NCBI GenBank assembly: GCA_013334965.1
Contig: JAAXWO010000005.1
Span: 1 to 64,000, forward strand
DNA: 64,000 nucleotides
From: Chlorobiaceae bacterium
GTDB lineage: Bacteria > Bacteroidota > Chlorobiia > Chlorobiales > Chlorobiaceae
Direction of reading: 5' to 3'
Below, one piece after another: positions 19,779-28,568 of the stretch; position 1 is the stretch's first letter, and every line of letters begins with the position of its first letter. The notes beneath the pieces were generated by a model that did no database searches, was not told the origin of the DNA, and worked only from the letters and a program-made list of their open reading frames with translations. A program made the position numbers and the translations under genes.

Positions 19779-20936
19779 TTATCCAATCTTTTCAGCACCG
19801 CTGATGATGGCAGCCACGAGCTTGTCGATAGTGGCATCGTCCATCAGCACCGGGATGTTCAGGCAGATGCTGCTCTGAAGAAGCTCGCCGGTTTTCGGCC
19901 AGAGTTCTTCGAGGTTGACGTCGCGGTAACGGTCGTATGCCTTGAGCAGGTGGCCCCAGATGGAAGCATAGTGCCAGTCGATGGCTTCCGGCAGGATCTT
20001 TGTGCCGAACCCGCTCTCCATGAGATGCGCCTCGAACTGCAGGGCAGTCTGGCGGTCACGCAACTTGAAGATGAGCGTATCGCCCTGTGCTCCATCCTCG
20101 TCAGCGAACGGCCTCATCATGAGGTTGTCGAGGTGGCTGATGCGATCCTTGATCCTGTATTTGTTCTCTCTGGCCTTTGAAAGGATGTAGTCGATCTTGG
20201 CGAGCTGTGCGATGCCGATAGCGGCAGTTACTTCGCTCAGGCGATAATTGAGGCCTTTGGCACGCCTCGGGTCCTTGCCCCGGGGAAGCCCCGGCACATG
20301 CATGTGGCCGTGGTCGGAGAATTCCGCCACACGGTCATAGATATCCTTGTCATCGGTGACAATGATACCACCCTCACCGACATGCAGGGTCTTTCCGGCG
20401 TCGAAAGAGAACGAAGCGACCTTTCCGATGGTTCCGAGCTTTCGTCCCTTATATGTTGCACCGAGCGCCTGTGCAGCATCCTCGATGAGCATGATGCCGT
20501 GGCGATCGCAGATATCCGCAATCTCGTCCATCTTCGGCGGAGCCCACATGGGAATGGCTACGATGGCTTTCGTTTTCGGAGTGATGGCCTTTTCCACCTC
20601 TTTGGGATCGAGATGGTAGGTTTCGTCAATCTCAACAGGCACAGGTACGGCGCCAAGTGCAGCTGCGGCTTCGACAGGCGCGATAAATGTCCATGCGGTC
20701 GTAATCACCTCATCGCCCGGACCGACGCCTGCACCGGCAAGCGCGCAGTGGATGGCTGCAGTGCCGGAGGAAACTGCGTGCGCATATTTGACGCCCATAT
20801 AAGAGGCGAACTTCTCTTCAAACTCCCTCGCCTTGTAATTGCCCGGGGCATATCTGTACAGGGTGGTTTTTTCCCTGCTGAACAGCTCCTGGATCTGGGC
20901 CAGCTCTTCGCGGCCTATAAGTTCAGCTCCTGCCAT
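19779..20936 (-). CDS. DegT/DnrJ/EryC1 aminotransferase, KdnA-like
   Basis: 385 residues with AGGAGAA upstream of the ATG. PLP-dependent sugar aminotransferase fold: SSGTAA phosphate-binding loop near residue 56, Asp153 (IEDAAQ) for the pyridine nitrogen, and Lys182 in FDAGKTLHVGEGG as the likely Schiff-base lysine. The family adds amino groups to keto-sugars. With the neighbouring iron-type dehydrogenase and CMP-sugar synthetase, the best-fitting role is the KdnA step of 8-amino-3,8-dideoxy-Kdo synthesis, as in Shewanella. That assignment is inference from gene company, not from a database search. Confidence 0.8.
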   Translation of the reverse strand: MAGAELIGREELAQIQELFSREKTTLYRYAPGNYKAREFEEKFASYMGVKYAHAVSSGTAAIHCALAGAGVGPGDEVITTAWTFIAPVEAAAALGAVPVPVEIDETYHLDPKEVEKAITPKTKAIVAIPMWAPPKMDEIADICDRHGIMLIEDAAQALGATYKGRKLGTIGKVASFSFDAGKTLHVGEGGIIVTDDKDIYDRVAEFSDHGHMHVPGLPRGKDPRRAKGLNYRLSEVTAAIGIAQLAKIDYILSKARENKYRIKDRISHLDNLMMRPFADEDGAQGDTLIFKLRDRQTALQFEAHLMESGFGTKILPEAIDWHYASIWGHLLKAYDRYRDVNLEELWPKTGELLQSSICLNIPVLMDDATIDKLVAAIISGAEKIG

Positions 20937-21017
20937 GGTATAAAGTTCTCCTTGTTTATTATTCCATTATCTGGTTCTCTTTTCCATTCCGTCCATAACG
21001 TCCATTCAGCTCCCGAG

Positions 21018-22148
21018 TCACGTCAACGCATTGATGACGATCCTGGCTGACTCTTCAGTGAATTCAACTGGATTCCCTGCGAACGAACCGGACAATGCCA
21101 TGGAGGCTGCGCGGGCCAGTTCATCCATATTGCCTTTTCCATAGCCGTAAGGGGCGAGGTTGGGAATTTCGAGCTGACGATACAGCGCATCCATCTGATC
21201 GAGAAGTTCTGCGGTCGATTCCCGGGCTGAAAGATCACTCCGCATCGGATTGAGCAACGCGTACTTGTCGTAACCGTTGTCAAAATTGTAGCGCATCACC
21301 TCCTTGAGGAAAATAGCGCCAGCCAGTCCATGCGGCACCTTCTGCTTGACGCCGAGATAGTATGCGAAACCGTTGGTAGGACCGTCACCCGAGTTCATGA
21401 GCGCCGTGGTCCCGCAAACGCTGCCGATTGCCAGGTCGAGACGGGACTCTGCCCGATCGAGCTGCCCCTGCTGCAATGCGTAAAAGGTTCGCTGGAAACC
21501 TTCTATCGAAAAAATGCGGCTTATCGGCGTATGCTTGACGGAACCGAAACTGTCGACGCAATGCACGAGGCTGTCCATGGCCGAAGCGATCACGCTTTCC
21601 ATTGGAGCGCTCATTGAAAGATTAGGGTCGATGACAGATTTCTTCGGAAAGTTTTTCCGGCTGTTGATGCCAAGTTTGCGGCCTTCGGCCTCATCGATGA
21701 AAACGGCATTGAAACTGACCTCGGCACCGCTACCGAGCAGGGAGGGTACGGTAATGAGCGGTACAGGATCGCTGACATCCTTTGGAAAACCCTTGAGGGA
21801 GAGAGCCGGAACATTGTTGGTCATCAGCAGGGCGACGCCCTTGCCAAGATCGATGGTGCTCCCGCCTCCGATAGCCACCAGGCCGTCCGGCGATTCACGA
21901 CGGAAAAATTCAGCGACGTTTTCAAGGTGTGCGTAGGTCGGTTCCCCCTTGAACTCATTGCAGTAAATGACGCTGTTGGCATACCCTGCATTGATGTTGC
22001 GCAACACGTCCTGGAAATAAAAGCTCCCGGTGAGGCTCGCGTCATAGATGATCCCCGGTTTCTTGACGCCGAGCGACTGCAAGTGCTCATGCACCGAGAG
22101 GGCTTCGTTGACCCCGATGCACAGGTCGGTAGACAGGAAGAAGTTCAT
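21018..22148 (-). CDS. Iron-containing alcohol dehydrogenase, KdnB-like
   Basis: 376 residues from ATG 22148 (MNFFLSTDLC); the frame runs upstream to 22205 without homology. Group III Fe-ADH features: GGGSTIDLGKG dinucleotide loop at residues 94-104, metal ligands Asp192 and His196, and His273 (VPHGLAGA). By my alignment to FucO the fourth ligand position (14 before His273) is Asn259 instead of His. KdnB of Shewanella, also of this family, oxidises the C8 hydroxyl of Kdo to the aldehyde. This gene lies directly upstream of the aminotransferase (81-nt gap), as expected for a paired oxidise-then-aminate step. Other sugar or alcohol substrates remain possible. Confidence 0.78.
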   Translation of the reverse strand: MNFFLSTDLCIGVNEALSVHEHLQSLGVKKPGIIYDASLTGSFYFQDVLRNINAGYANSVIYCNEFKGEPTYAHLENVAEFFRRESPDGLVAIGGGSTIDLGKGVALLMTNNVPALSLKGFPKDVSDPVPLITVPSLLGSGAEVSFNAVFIDEAEGRKLGINSRKNFPKKSVIDPNLSMSAPMESVIASAMDSLVHCVDSFGSVKHTPISRIFSIEGFQRTFYALQQGQLDRAESRLDLAIGSVCGTTALMNSGDGPTNGFAYYLGVKQKVPHGLAGAIFLKEVMRYNFDNGYDKYALLNPMRSDLSARESTAELLDQMDALYRQLEIPNLAPYGYGKGNMDELARAASMALSGSFAGNPVEFTEESARIVINALT

Positions 22149-22205
22149 GTTATGATTGTTGTCTTTGGTTAACGTTCGATCAGCCAAAAGATGCCGGCCG
22201 ACCAT

Positions 22206-22709
22206 CTTCAGGTATCGTAAAACTTATTTATTAAATAGCTTTTGGCTTGATAGAGCATTCCGGTGAGAGAGGGCTGAGATTTCGGTCATGCAACAGGAAA
22301 AACAAAGCCCCGGAAATACAAGCCAGGGCTCTCATCTCGTGATTTAATATAGGCGTCTTGGCTTGCAAAAAAAAGCCTCTGAAGCCGACAGCGAAGGCGA
22401 TGTGTTCGATTGATGCGGAATCGGCACTCCCCTCTCCCGTTATTTTGATCTCACCATGAGCCGTGTTGCGACATCGGACGTGACCGCTGATCCTGAAGCT
22501 GCTGCGTGAGACCAATAAAGAGCTGCCTGATCCTCTATCCTTAGAGACATAAATGAAACTGCGCAACGACGGGCCCAGGTGGTCCGTCAACCCTCCAAAA
22601 CAAAAACCCCGGTAAGTTCCAGGGCTTTTTGCATTTAAACAAGTCTTGTCAGCTATGCTTGCTACTGCGTCAAGGGGATCAAGCCGATCCTTGCAGTGCG
22701 TTCACTTCT
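22206..22709. other. Intergenic region with two similar terminator hairpins
   Basis: No confident protein. A minus-strand frame at 22231-22590 is not recognisable. Two hairpins with the same core (GCCCTGG...CCGGGG then T-rich on the minus strand) lie at about 22311-22337 and 22598-22624. A small untranslated RNA between them on the minus strand is possible. Confidence 0.4.
22593..22631 (-). terminator. Terminator downstream of the small membrane protein gene
   Basis: On the minus strand: AAAAAGCCCTGG, loop AACTTA, CCGGGGTTTTTG. Stem with one mismatch and a T run, about 80 nt after the stop of the gene ending at 22710. Confidence 0.6.
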
Positions 22710-22925
22710 TCACTTTGCGAGGCGACGCGATACCTGCTTCTTTTTTTTATGCGAAACAAACGCGGCAAGAGCAGCGAAACATGACAGAACGCCCACACCG
22801 TACCATATGGCGTACGATGTTAACAAGTATCCCGTCTCGTCTGCCAGAGCTACTGCACCAACACCGAACACCGTACTCAGGAACAGGGCGAAAAAAACAA
22901 GAATGATCTTTGTTGAGTCAATCAT
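22710..22925 (-). CDS. Small two-helix membrane protein, unknown
   Basis: 71 residues. Two hydrophobic helices (about 7-27 and 37-58) with a short loop (ADETGYLLTSY), then a basic tail KKKK. No family recognised. Support for a real gene: the membrane topology with a positive-inside C-terminus, a downstream terminator on the same strand, and its place within a minus-strand envelope block. Against: no visible Shine-Dalgarno. Confidence 0.5.
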   Translation of the reverse strand: MIDSTKIILVFFALFLSTVFGVGAVALADETGYLLTSYAIWYGVGVLSCFAALAAFVSHKKKKQVSRRLAK

Positions 22926-23279
22926 ATCTGAAAAACAGGGGGTTCATTTACAGACTCTTAAAGAAGAGAAACTACTTTGATACAACATCACCAATATACA
23001 CATTCCCATACACAAAACGCCTAATAAATTTAACATAAACGCATATACAACATACGTTTATCGCCTCACCGCGAATACATATGCGACATATCTTTCCGGA
23101 GAGAACGCAACGGTGACGTGTTCATGAGTCCGACACCCCGGGGGATGTCCTGTGTACAAAGCAACATGCTTCCAGAAATATTTTCTCAACGACGAAGACT
23201 GAAAAACAAGCCATGCACATAATGAAACATGGAGCGGAATCCCCAGGCGGATACCCGCCACTGATCCCGCATCATCCAG
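22926..23279. other. Intergenic region
   Basis: About 350 nt between the cytidylyltransferase stop and the small membrane gene. AT-rich on the left side (22975-23060). A minus-strand frame at 23058-23261 has no recognisable family. No riboswitch was confirmed. Confidence 0.45.
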
Positions 23280-23975
23280 TCAATCGTTTCCGGCCAACCC
23301 TTTTTTTCTCATATAATATTCAACGAGATCGATCTCCTCAATGGTGTCGATCTCCCATGTCTGCCAGAACTCCATGGGATAGGCTGACAGCTTCTCACCT
23401 ATTCGATTGTTGAACTTACGGAGCACCTCGGGAGTAAACATGTAGATCGATCCGTTTTCGATGTACTGTGAGGGACGATCCTGTCGCATCCCGCGGTTAC
23501 GGTAATCGAAATTCACGCTAGCCCACGCCCCGTTCCGCTGCTCCCATATGGTCAGGTCATCTGCCCTGGTGACCGAAATCAGCGAATCCGCGCCCTCGCT
23601 CCTGAAAAGCTCGATGGCGCGATCGATGTCGCCCTGTTTACGCAGGGGCGAAGTCGCCTGCAGAAAAACGACCGTTTCAGGTTCTACGCCGTACTTCCGG
23701 CTGATAACCTCAAGCGCGTGCGATATGGCTGACTCCGAGGTCGCCTTGTCGCCGCTGATCTCCCCTGGCCTGTCGATGACCTCTGCCCCATACGTAAGGG
23801 CTACCCCGGCAATGTCCGGATCATCCGTAGTCACGAAGACCCGATCGACATGAATGGCAGCAAGGGCCTGTTTTACGCTCCATGCAAGCAGCGGCAAGCC
23901 TGACAGCGGATAGATATTCTTGTTCTTCAAGCCTTTGGATCCGCCCCGGGCAGGAATGATGGCTACCGTCCGCAT
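23280..23975 (-). CDS. CMP-sugar cytidylyltransferase (acylneuraminate/Kdo type)
   Basis: 231 residues; GAGG lies about 10 nt upstream of the ATG. Opens with the CTP-binding signature [15 protein letters not shown], then TTDDPDIAG, and [10 protein letters not shown], which is typical of NeuA-type synthetases; GSIYMF is also present. It would activate a 3-deoxy-ulosonic acid as the CMP-sugar for transfer into LPS or another glycan. Together with the aminotransferase and dehydrogenase genes downstream, the substrate may be an amino-Kdo rather than sialic acid; no sialic or legionaminic acid synthase (NeuB) gene is in the window. Confidence 0.85.
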   Translation of the reverse strand: MRTVAIIPARGGSKGLKNKNIYPLSGLPLLAWSVKQALAAIHVDRVFVTTDDPDIAGVALTYGAEVIDRPGEISGDKATSESAISHALEVISRKYGVEPETVVFLQATSPLRKQGDIDRAIELFRSEGADSLISVTRADDLTIWEQRNGAWASVNFDYRNRGMRQDRPSQYIENGSIYMFTPEVLRKFNNRIGEKLSAYPMEFWQTWEIDTIEEIDLVEYYMRKKGLAGND

Positions 23976-24028
23976 TCAGGTTTTCCTCTGTTTCAGTGTT
24001 AAGGGTTGCTCTATGCCATTGCCTCTGC

Positions 24029-24985
24029 TCACCCGTCGATCACCTGTCGGCAGACATCGGCGATCTTCCGTGCTGCCGATTTGTTCTGCAGCGGGGTAAG
24101 CGCCTTGAGGTGATCCGGTTCAAGCCCGCAATAAACAGGCTTGTTCAAAGCAGATCCGACAAAGATCGTCGAGGAGAACTGTGCGATCATCATCCGGGAA
24201 TTGGCGATCATCTCTTCGGTCTTCCCTTCGGAAAAAACCAGGCTGCCCGGCGCATAAAGGTTTATCTCACGGGTCGCCCGCTCTACATTTTCGTTCGGAT
24301 GCAGCTTGAACAGGAGTTGGCGGCCGTTTGCCATCTCAAGATACTTTTCGATGTTCTTCCGGCGATTTTCGTAGATGAATGTCTCCCTGTTGTCTGAAGT
24401 GCAGACCAGGACGTAATCGCTATGCTCGAAATCGTTGACAAGGTAGCGTTCACAGTTGTCGAAGTTTGGAATGCTGGTCACCTCTATCTTGGAAGGGTTT
24501 ACCCCCTTGCGGACGAAAAGTTCACGGTATCCGTCGCTGGCAACGCAGAACTTCTCATAGGTGTCGGACAAACCGGTGGTCGATGTGCCGGCAATCCATC
24601 TCGGCACCCATCGGAAGTTTCTTGCCAGATGGAACAGGATGGTTTCCGGTTCGGTCATCCCCTCCTGTACGAGGACAATTTTACGCCGTTTGATGTGCCT
24701 TGGCACTATAAGGTCGGTGCAGGTCACCACCAGGTCGTATGGATGCGTTGCGCCTCCGATGTCGATCTGGAGGTTGTTCGTGACTAGGTAGTCGATGGAG
24801 CGGCCCGCCCGCTTCTTGCCCATGATGGTAAACTCGAGCATGCCGAGCTCACTCGCCTTTCCGAGCAGACCGTCACTGAAGAAGGGGGTGAACCATTGAT
24901 CATAGTCGCCGAGATGCTCCGAGATCTGGTGCATCTGGGTGGTCTGATTCATCGAGCCACAGACAAAAAGTATTTTCTTCTTCAT
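24029..24985 (-). CDS. GT-B-like transferase of surface polysaccharide type
   Basis: 318 residues. Begins KKILFVCGSMNQTTQMHQIS, a Rossmann start; the second half has LLFKLHPNENV followed by a SRMMIAQFSSTIFVGSALNKP segment, as seen in CDP-glycerol glycerophosphotransferases and capsule-type transferases. Its ATG overlaps the stop of the upstream membrane protein gene (ATGA at 24982-24985), and 53 nt separate it from the CMP-sugar synthetase, so all three are likely one operon. It is a candidate for transferring the CMP-activated sugar. No exact family is assigned. Confidence 0.6.
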   Translation of the reverse strand: MKKKILFVCGSMNQTTQMHQISEHLGDYDQWFTPFFSDGLLGKASELGMLEFTIMGKKRAGRSIDYLVTNNLQIDIGGATHPYDLVVTCTDLIVPRHIKRRKIVLVQEGMTEPETILFHLARNFRWVPRWIAGTSTTGLSDTYEKFCVASDGYRELFVRKGVNPSKIEVTSIPNFDNCERYLVNDFEHSDYVLVCTSDNRETFIYENRRKNIEKYLEMANGRQLLFKLHPNENVERATREINLYAPGSLVFSEGKTEEMIANSRMMIAQFSSTIFVGSALNKPVYCGLEPDHLKALTPLQNKSAARKIADVCRQVIDG

Positions 24986-26046
24986 GCGCCCTCTTCTGTA
25001 ACTTGTTGCGCATCCTGGAGATGAATTCCCTCCATGAACATCACTCCGTAACCTATGGAGTACCAGACAACCTCTTTAAGGCGACGCAACAGGACAAATG
25101 CCCCACCATAGACGAGGTAATCGGGCATGCCGATGGCATGGAAAAAAGCGAGATATCCAAGGTCCTGGATGCCCAGGCCGGATGGGATAAAAAAGAATAT
25201 CGCCCTGAGCATGACGAGCGCCGTATCAAATGCGAGTACCTGAAAAAAGGTGACCTTGAGACCCAAAAGAGACAAGATAAGGTAGCTTTCGAAGGCAAGC
25301 ATCAACCATGCTGCTATGTAGATGGCAATCACAGGCAGAAGGCTGAAAAAACCATCTGATTTCACCCTATGGAGCTTACGGTCGGTTTCGATAAATCCGT
25401 CCTGTTTGCTGAGGAGCCACTCCCTGACCCTTGTAAAAGGCACTTTCATCAGGAGTCGATGCAAATTCTGTACCGAGTTGCCGTTGGTCATCAGCAGCAG
25501 CAGAAGAAGAAAAACAAGCATGATCGTAGCCCCCGCCAGAACCATGATGATTCCGAGACCGCCGAACCCGATAACCTTGACCGAAGCCTCCTGAAGCATA
25601 ACGAAGCCGGCTGCGGCGCCGAGAAGCGTGTATATCCCCTGGGTCATGCCAAGGAGAAGCTTGCGGACAGCCGCACTGGCAAATCCGTCAGGAATCGGTA
25701 TACCGAGGAACCTGCGACAAAGCAAAGGCCTGAGAGGCTCGCCAACAGCGACACCTGCAGGTAAAGTCATTGAGACCGTCTCGGAAACGACCTGAATCTT
25801 GAAAAGCCTGAAAAAGGAGACCTGTTTCGGACCGGACGGAAAAAGCCTGCGCCACGCCTCGGTTTCAAGCAAATGAAGAAACAGGTAGGGCAAGGGGATC
25901 AACAGCGAAGACACACCTATCGATCCGATAAGCCTGGCCGAACTTTGAAGGTCCACCTTGCTGAACAGGTAACCGATGAGAATGAAACCGACCAGAAGGC
26001 CGACATATCCCGGCCACTTCTTCGCGGCTTTTTTTTCTGTCTGCAT
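24982..26046 (-). CDS. YbhN/MprF-type flippase-like membrane protein
   Basis: 354 residues with about eight membrane helices and no catalytic domain. Belongs to the lysylphosphatidylglycerol-synthase transmembrane family (YbhN, AglD, HpnL relatives): LPAGVAVGEPLRPLL in the middle, and the conserved PSGLGIQDLGYLAFF near residue 305. Members are thought to move lipids or lipid-linked sugars across the inner membrane. It is the first gene of the minus-strand envelope operon, which suggests movement of a glycolipid made by the downstream genes (inference). Confidence 0.78.
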   Translation of the reverse strand: MQTEKKAAKKWPGYVGLLVGFILIGYLFSKVDLQSSARLIGSIGVSSLLIPLPYLFLHLLETEAWRRLFPSGPKQVSFFRLFKIQVVSETVSMTLPAGVAVGEPLRPLLCRRFLGIPIPDGFASAAVRKLLLGMTQGIYTLLGAAAGFVMLQEASVKVIGFGGLGIIMVLAGATIMLVFLLLLLLMTNGNSVQNLHRLLMKVPFTRVREWLLSKQDGFIETDRKLHRVKSDGFFSLLPVIAIYIAAWLMLAFESYLILSLLGLKVTFFQVLAFDTALVMLRAIFFFIPSGLGIQDLGYLAFFHAIGMPDYLVYGGAFVLLRRLKEVVWYSIGYGVMFMEGIHLQDAQQVTEEGA

Positions 26047-26590
26047 GTTTCGATTGGAAATGAAATACTCCTGTACGCCGAAACCGTCTCACGGATCTCT
26101 CAACAAGCCGCATGGGATGGTCGGAACCATTGGAAAAAATAAAAAAAGCCCCTGAACCTCATCCAGTTGCCGGCAGCCATTGAAGCTGCGCCCCCCGTTC
26201 ATCACGGAGGAAAAGAACATTAATATACCAAATAAAGGACGACCCTGAAAACGACATGTGACGCATCATCGCTGTATATCACAAATCCAGTTGAAGGGCG
26301 CTATTCAGGAGCTCCTCCAGGATACCATACCTTAGCCGTTCGCTGGACTTCAGTGATATTGGGCTCCTTTCAGGTCAAGATAATTCTCGATAAATACACC
26401 TTCTTATCCAACTTCTTCTAAAATATGTTGGATAAGAGGGTCTTGATTGTTAAATATTACATTGCGGTGGCTTGATATCAGGAAGATACTGATCTTCCGC
26501 TTTTTCAGGCAGCCCCTTCGAATTCCGATGTAAACATCCTGTCCCGATTTTCAATCTCATCATCAGCATCCCGAAACAAACACTTCGTTT
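26047..26590. other. Divergent intergenic region with inverted repeat
   Basis: About 540 nt between divergent operons, which must hold promoters for both. A perfect 10-bp inverted repeat (CTTATCCAAC/GTTGGATAAG) lies at 26403-26436. No gene or known riboswitch was recognised. Confidence 0.5.
26403..26436. repeat. Perfect inverted repeat upstream of acyl-CoA synthetase gene
   Basis: CTTATCCAAC (26403-26412) and GTTGGATAAG (26427-26436), 14-nt spacer. It is about 155 nt upstream of the start. Could be an operator or an RNA hairpin; there is no T run after it. Confidence 0.7.
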
Positions 26591-28420
26591 ATGGGACTCA
26601 TCAATCCTGATTTTCAGACTTTGCCGGAACTGTTCACTTCGGTGTTCACCCATTTCAGGGGGCAGAGCGACAAGTTCCCTATCTCACGAAAAATAAACGG
26701 ATCCTACAAGTCGATAAGCTACGACTCGCTTGAAGAGGACTACCGGAACCTTGCCGCTTACCTTAAGCACGAAGGCATCGAGCCGGGCGACAGGGTGGCG
26801 ATCCTCTCCGAAAATCGTCCCGGATGGTACCTCTCCGATATGGCGATACTCTCCGTCGGCGCCATCAATGTTCCCCTTTACCCTTCCCTGCCCCCAAACC
26901 AGATCGAATACATCCTGAACAACTGCAGCGCCAAGGGAATCGTCGTTTCCAACATGCTGCAGCTCGGTAAAATATTGTCCATCTGGCAGAACCTTCCGGA
27001 TCTGAACCTTGTGATCGTCATGAACAAGCTCGAAGAGCCGATGGAGGATGTCATTGATCTGAACCAGGCAAAAGATGAGGGAAAAAAGGACCTCCATGAG
27101 AAGCCATGGTTGCTGGAAGGCATCAAGATCGAACCGGATGATATTGCGACCATCATCTACACTTCGGGAACGACCGGACTGCCCAAAGGCGTGATGCTGA
27201 CCCACAAGAACATCTGTGAAAACGTCAAGTCCTGCTCCACGGTCATCCGTATCGACGAAACCGACAGCTGCCTCTCCTTCCTGCCCCTTTCGCACGCTTA
27301 CGAACGCACCGGAGGCTACTACCTCATGTTCTCCTGCGGCGCCCAGATCTACCTTGCCGAAAGCGTTGAAACCATCTCGCTCAACATCTCCGAATCGAGG
27401 CCTACGATCATCTTCACCGTTCCAAGGCTTTTCGACCGCATGAAGACAAGCATCCTCAAGGCTGCTACAAGCGAAGGCGGCATGAAACAGAAGATCTTCT
27501 TCTGGGCAATAAGAACGGGAGAAAAGTACTTCAAGCAGCTCAACGAAGGAAAGGTGTCATCCGTTGTGAGCATGCAGTATGGATTGGCAGACAAACTGGT
27601 GTACCACAAAATCAACAAGAAGTTCGGCGGCAGGCTACGCTATTTCGTTTCGGGAGGAGCCGCTCTGCCGCAGAAAACCGGGGAGTTCTTCCAGGCGCTC
27701 GGCATCACGATCCTCGAAGGGTTCGGCCTTACCGAAACATCACCCGTCACGCATATCAACAGGCCCGACAAGGTCAAATTCGGCACGGTTGGACCGCCGG
27801 TCAAAAACGTGGAGATCCAGATCGCTGAAGACGGCGAAATCATGCTCAAGGGCCCCAACATCATGAAGGGGTACTGGAAAGATGAAGCTGCATCTGCGGA
27901 AGTCCTGAAAAACGGATGGTTCTACACTGGCGACATCGGCGAGATCGATGCCGACGGATACCTGAAGATCACCGACCGGAAAAAGCATATCATCGTGACC
28001 TCCGGCGGCAAGAACATCGCTCCCCTGCCCATCGAAAACCTGATCCTCGACAGCCCGTTCGTGGACCAGGTCATGATCGTCGGAGAGAAAAAGCCGTTCC
28101 TGATCGCACTTATCGTGCCTGACTACCAGAAGCTGAAAGAGTTCGCCGCCGAGCACAAGATCACGGCTACGACCAACCGTCAGCTCATCGACAACAAGGA
28201 GATCGTCCAGATTTTCGAGAAGCTCCTGAGAAACCTTTCCAGACAGCTCGCGACGCACGAGAAAGTCCGGAAGTTCCTGCTGGTCGAAGAAGCGTTCACG
28301 TTGGAAAACGGGCTGATGACCCCAACCCTCAAGCTCAAGCGAAAGGAGATCATCAAGAAGTTCACCCCGGAGATCGACAATCTCTACAATGCGCTCAATA
28401 TGGTCTACAACACGGAGTGA
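26591..28420 (+). CDS. Long-chain acyl-CoA synthetase (AMP-forming)
   Basis: 609 residues. AMP-binding motif [13 protein letters not shown] near residue 187, [18 protein letters not shown], and [16 protein letters not shown] near residue 462. The size and layout match FadD15/FAA1-type ligases, which join CoA to fatty acids for lipid synthesis or recycling. No Shine-Dalgarno is visible, but the start fits the family length. It ends before a strong hairpin at 28525-28560. Confidence 0.92.
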   Translation: MGLINPDFQTLPELFTSVFTHFRGQSDKFPISRKINGSYKSISYDSLEEDYRNLAAYLKHEGIEPGDRVAILSENRPGWYLSDMAILSVGAINVPLYPSLPPNQIEYILNNCSAKGIVVSNMLQLGKILSIWQNLPDLNLVIVMNKLEEPMEDVIDLNQAKDEGKKDLHEKPWLLEGIKIEPDDIATIIYTSGTTGLPKGVMLTHKNICENVKSCSTVIRIDETDSCLSFLPLSHAYERTGGYYLMFSCGAQIYLAESVETISLNISESRPTIIFTVPRLFDRMKTSILKAATSEGGMKQKIFFWAIRTGEKYFKQLNEGKVSSVVSMQYGLADKLVYHKINKKFGGRLRYFVSGGAALPQKTGEFFQALGITILEGFGLTETSPVTHINRPDKVKFGTVGPPVKNVEIQIAEDGEIMLKGPNIMKGYWKDEAASAEVLKNGWFYTGDIGEIDADGYLKITDRKKHIIVTSGGKNIAPLPIENLILDSPFVDQVMIVGEKKPFLIALIVPDYQKLKEFAAEHKITATTNRQLIDNKEIVQIFEKLLRNLSRQLATHEKVRKFLLVEEAFTLENGLMTPTLKLKRKEIIKKFTPEIDNLYNALNMVYNTE

Positions 28421-28524
28421 CCCGGGCACGCCAGCATTTCGTCGCCAAATCCCTGGAGCTTTCCGATGCGATCTCCTTGCGGCAGGCTTCCCGGACATGA
28501 AGAAGAATTTTGATATTCCCGGTA

Positions 28525-28568
28525 ATAACGCCTTTATTCAGCAGAATGAAGGCGTTATTCGTTTTTTT
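28525..28568. terminator. Terminator between acyl-CoA synthetase and mutY-like gene
   Basis: Perfect 11-bp stem AATAACGCCTT/AAGGCGTTATT with a 14-nt loop, then CGTTTTTTT on the plus strand. It overlaps the last codons of the minus-strand glycosylase gene. Confidence 0.85.

Noticed and set aside
22231-22590. Minus-strand 119-residue frame between the dehydrogenase and the small membrane gene
   Set aside because: No family, and it contains one of the terminator-like hairpins; more likely non-coding.
23258-23279. GCCACTG resembling the B12-box of a cobalamin riboswitch
   Set aside because: The other conserved parts of the riboswitch are not seen, and the strand points into the 3' end of a minus-strand gene.
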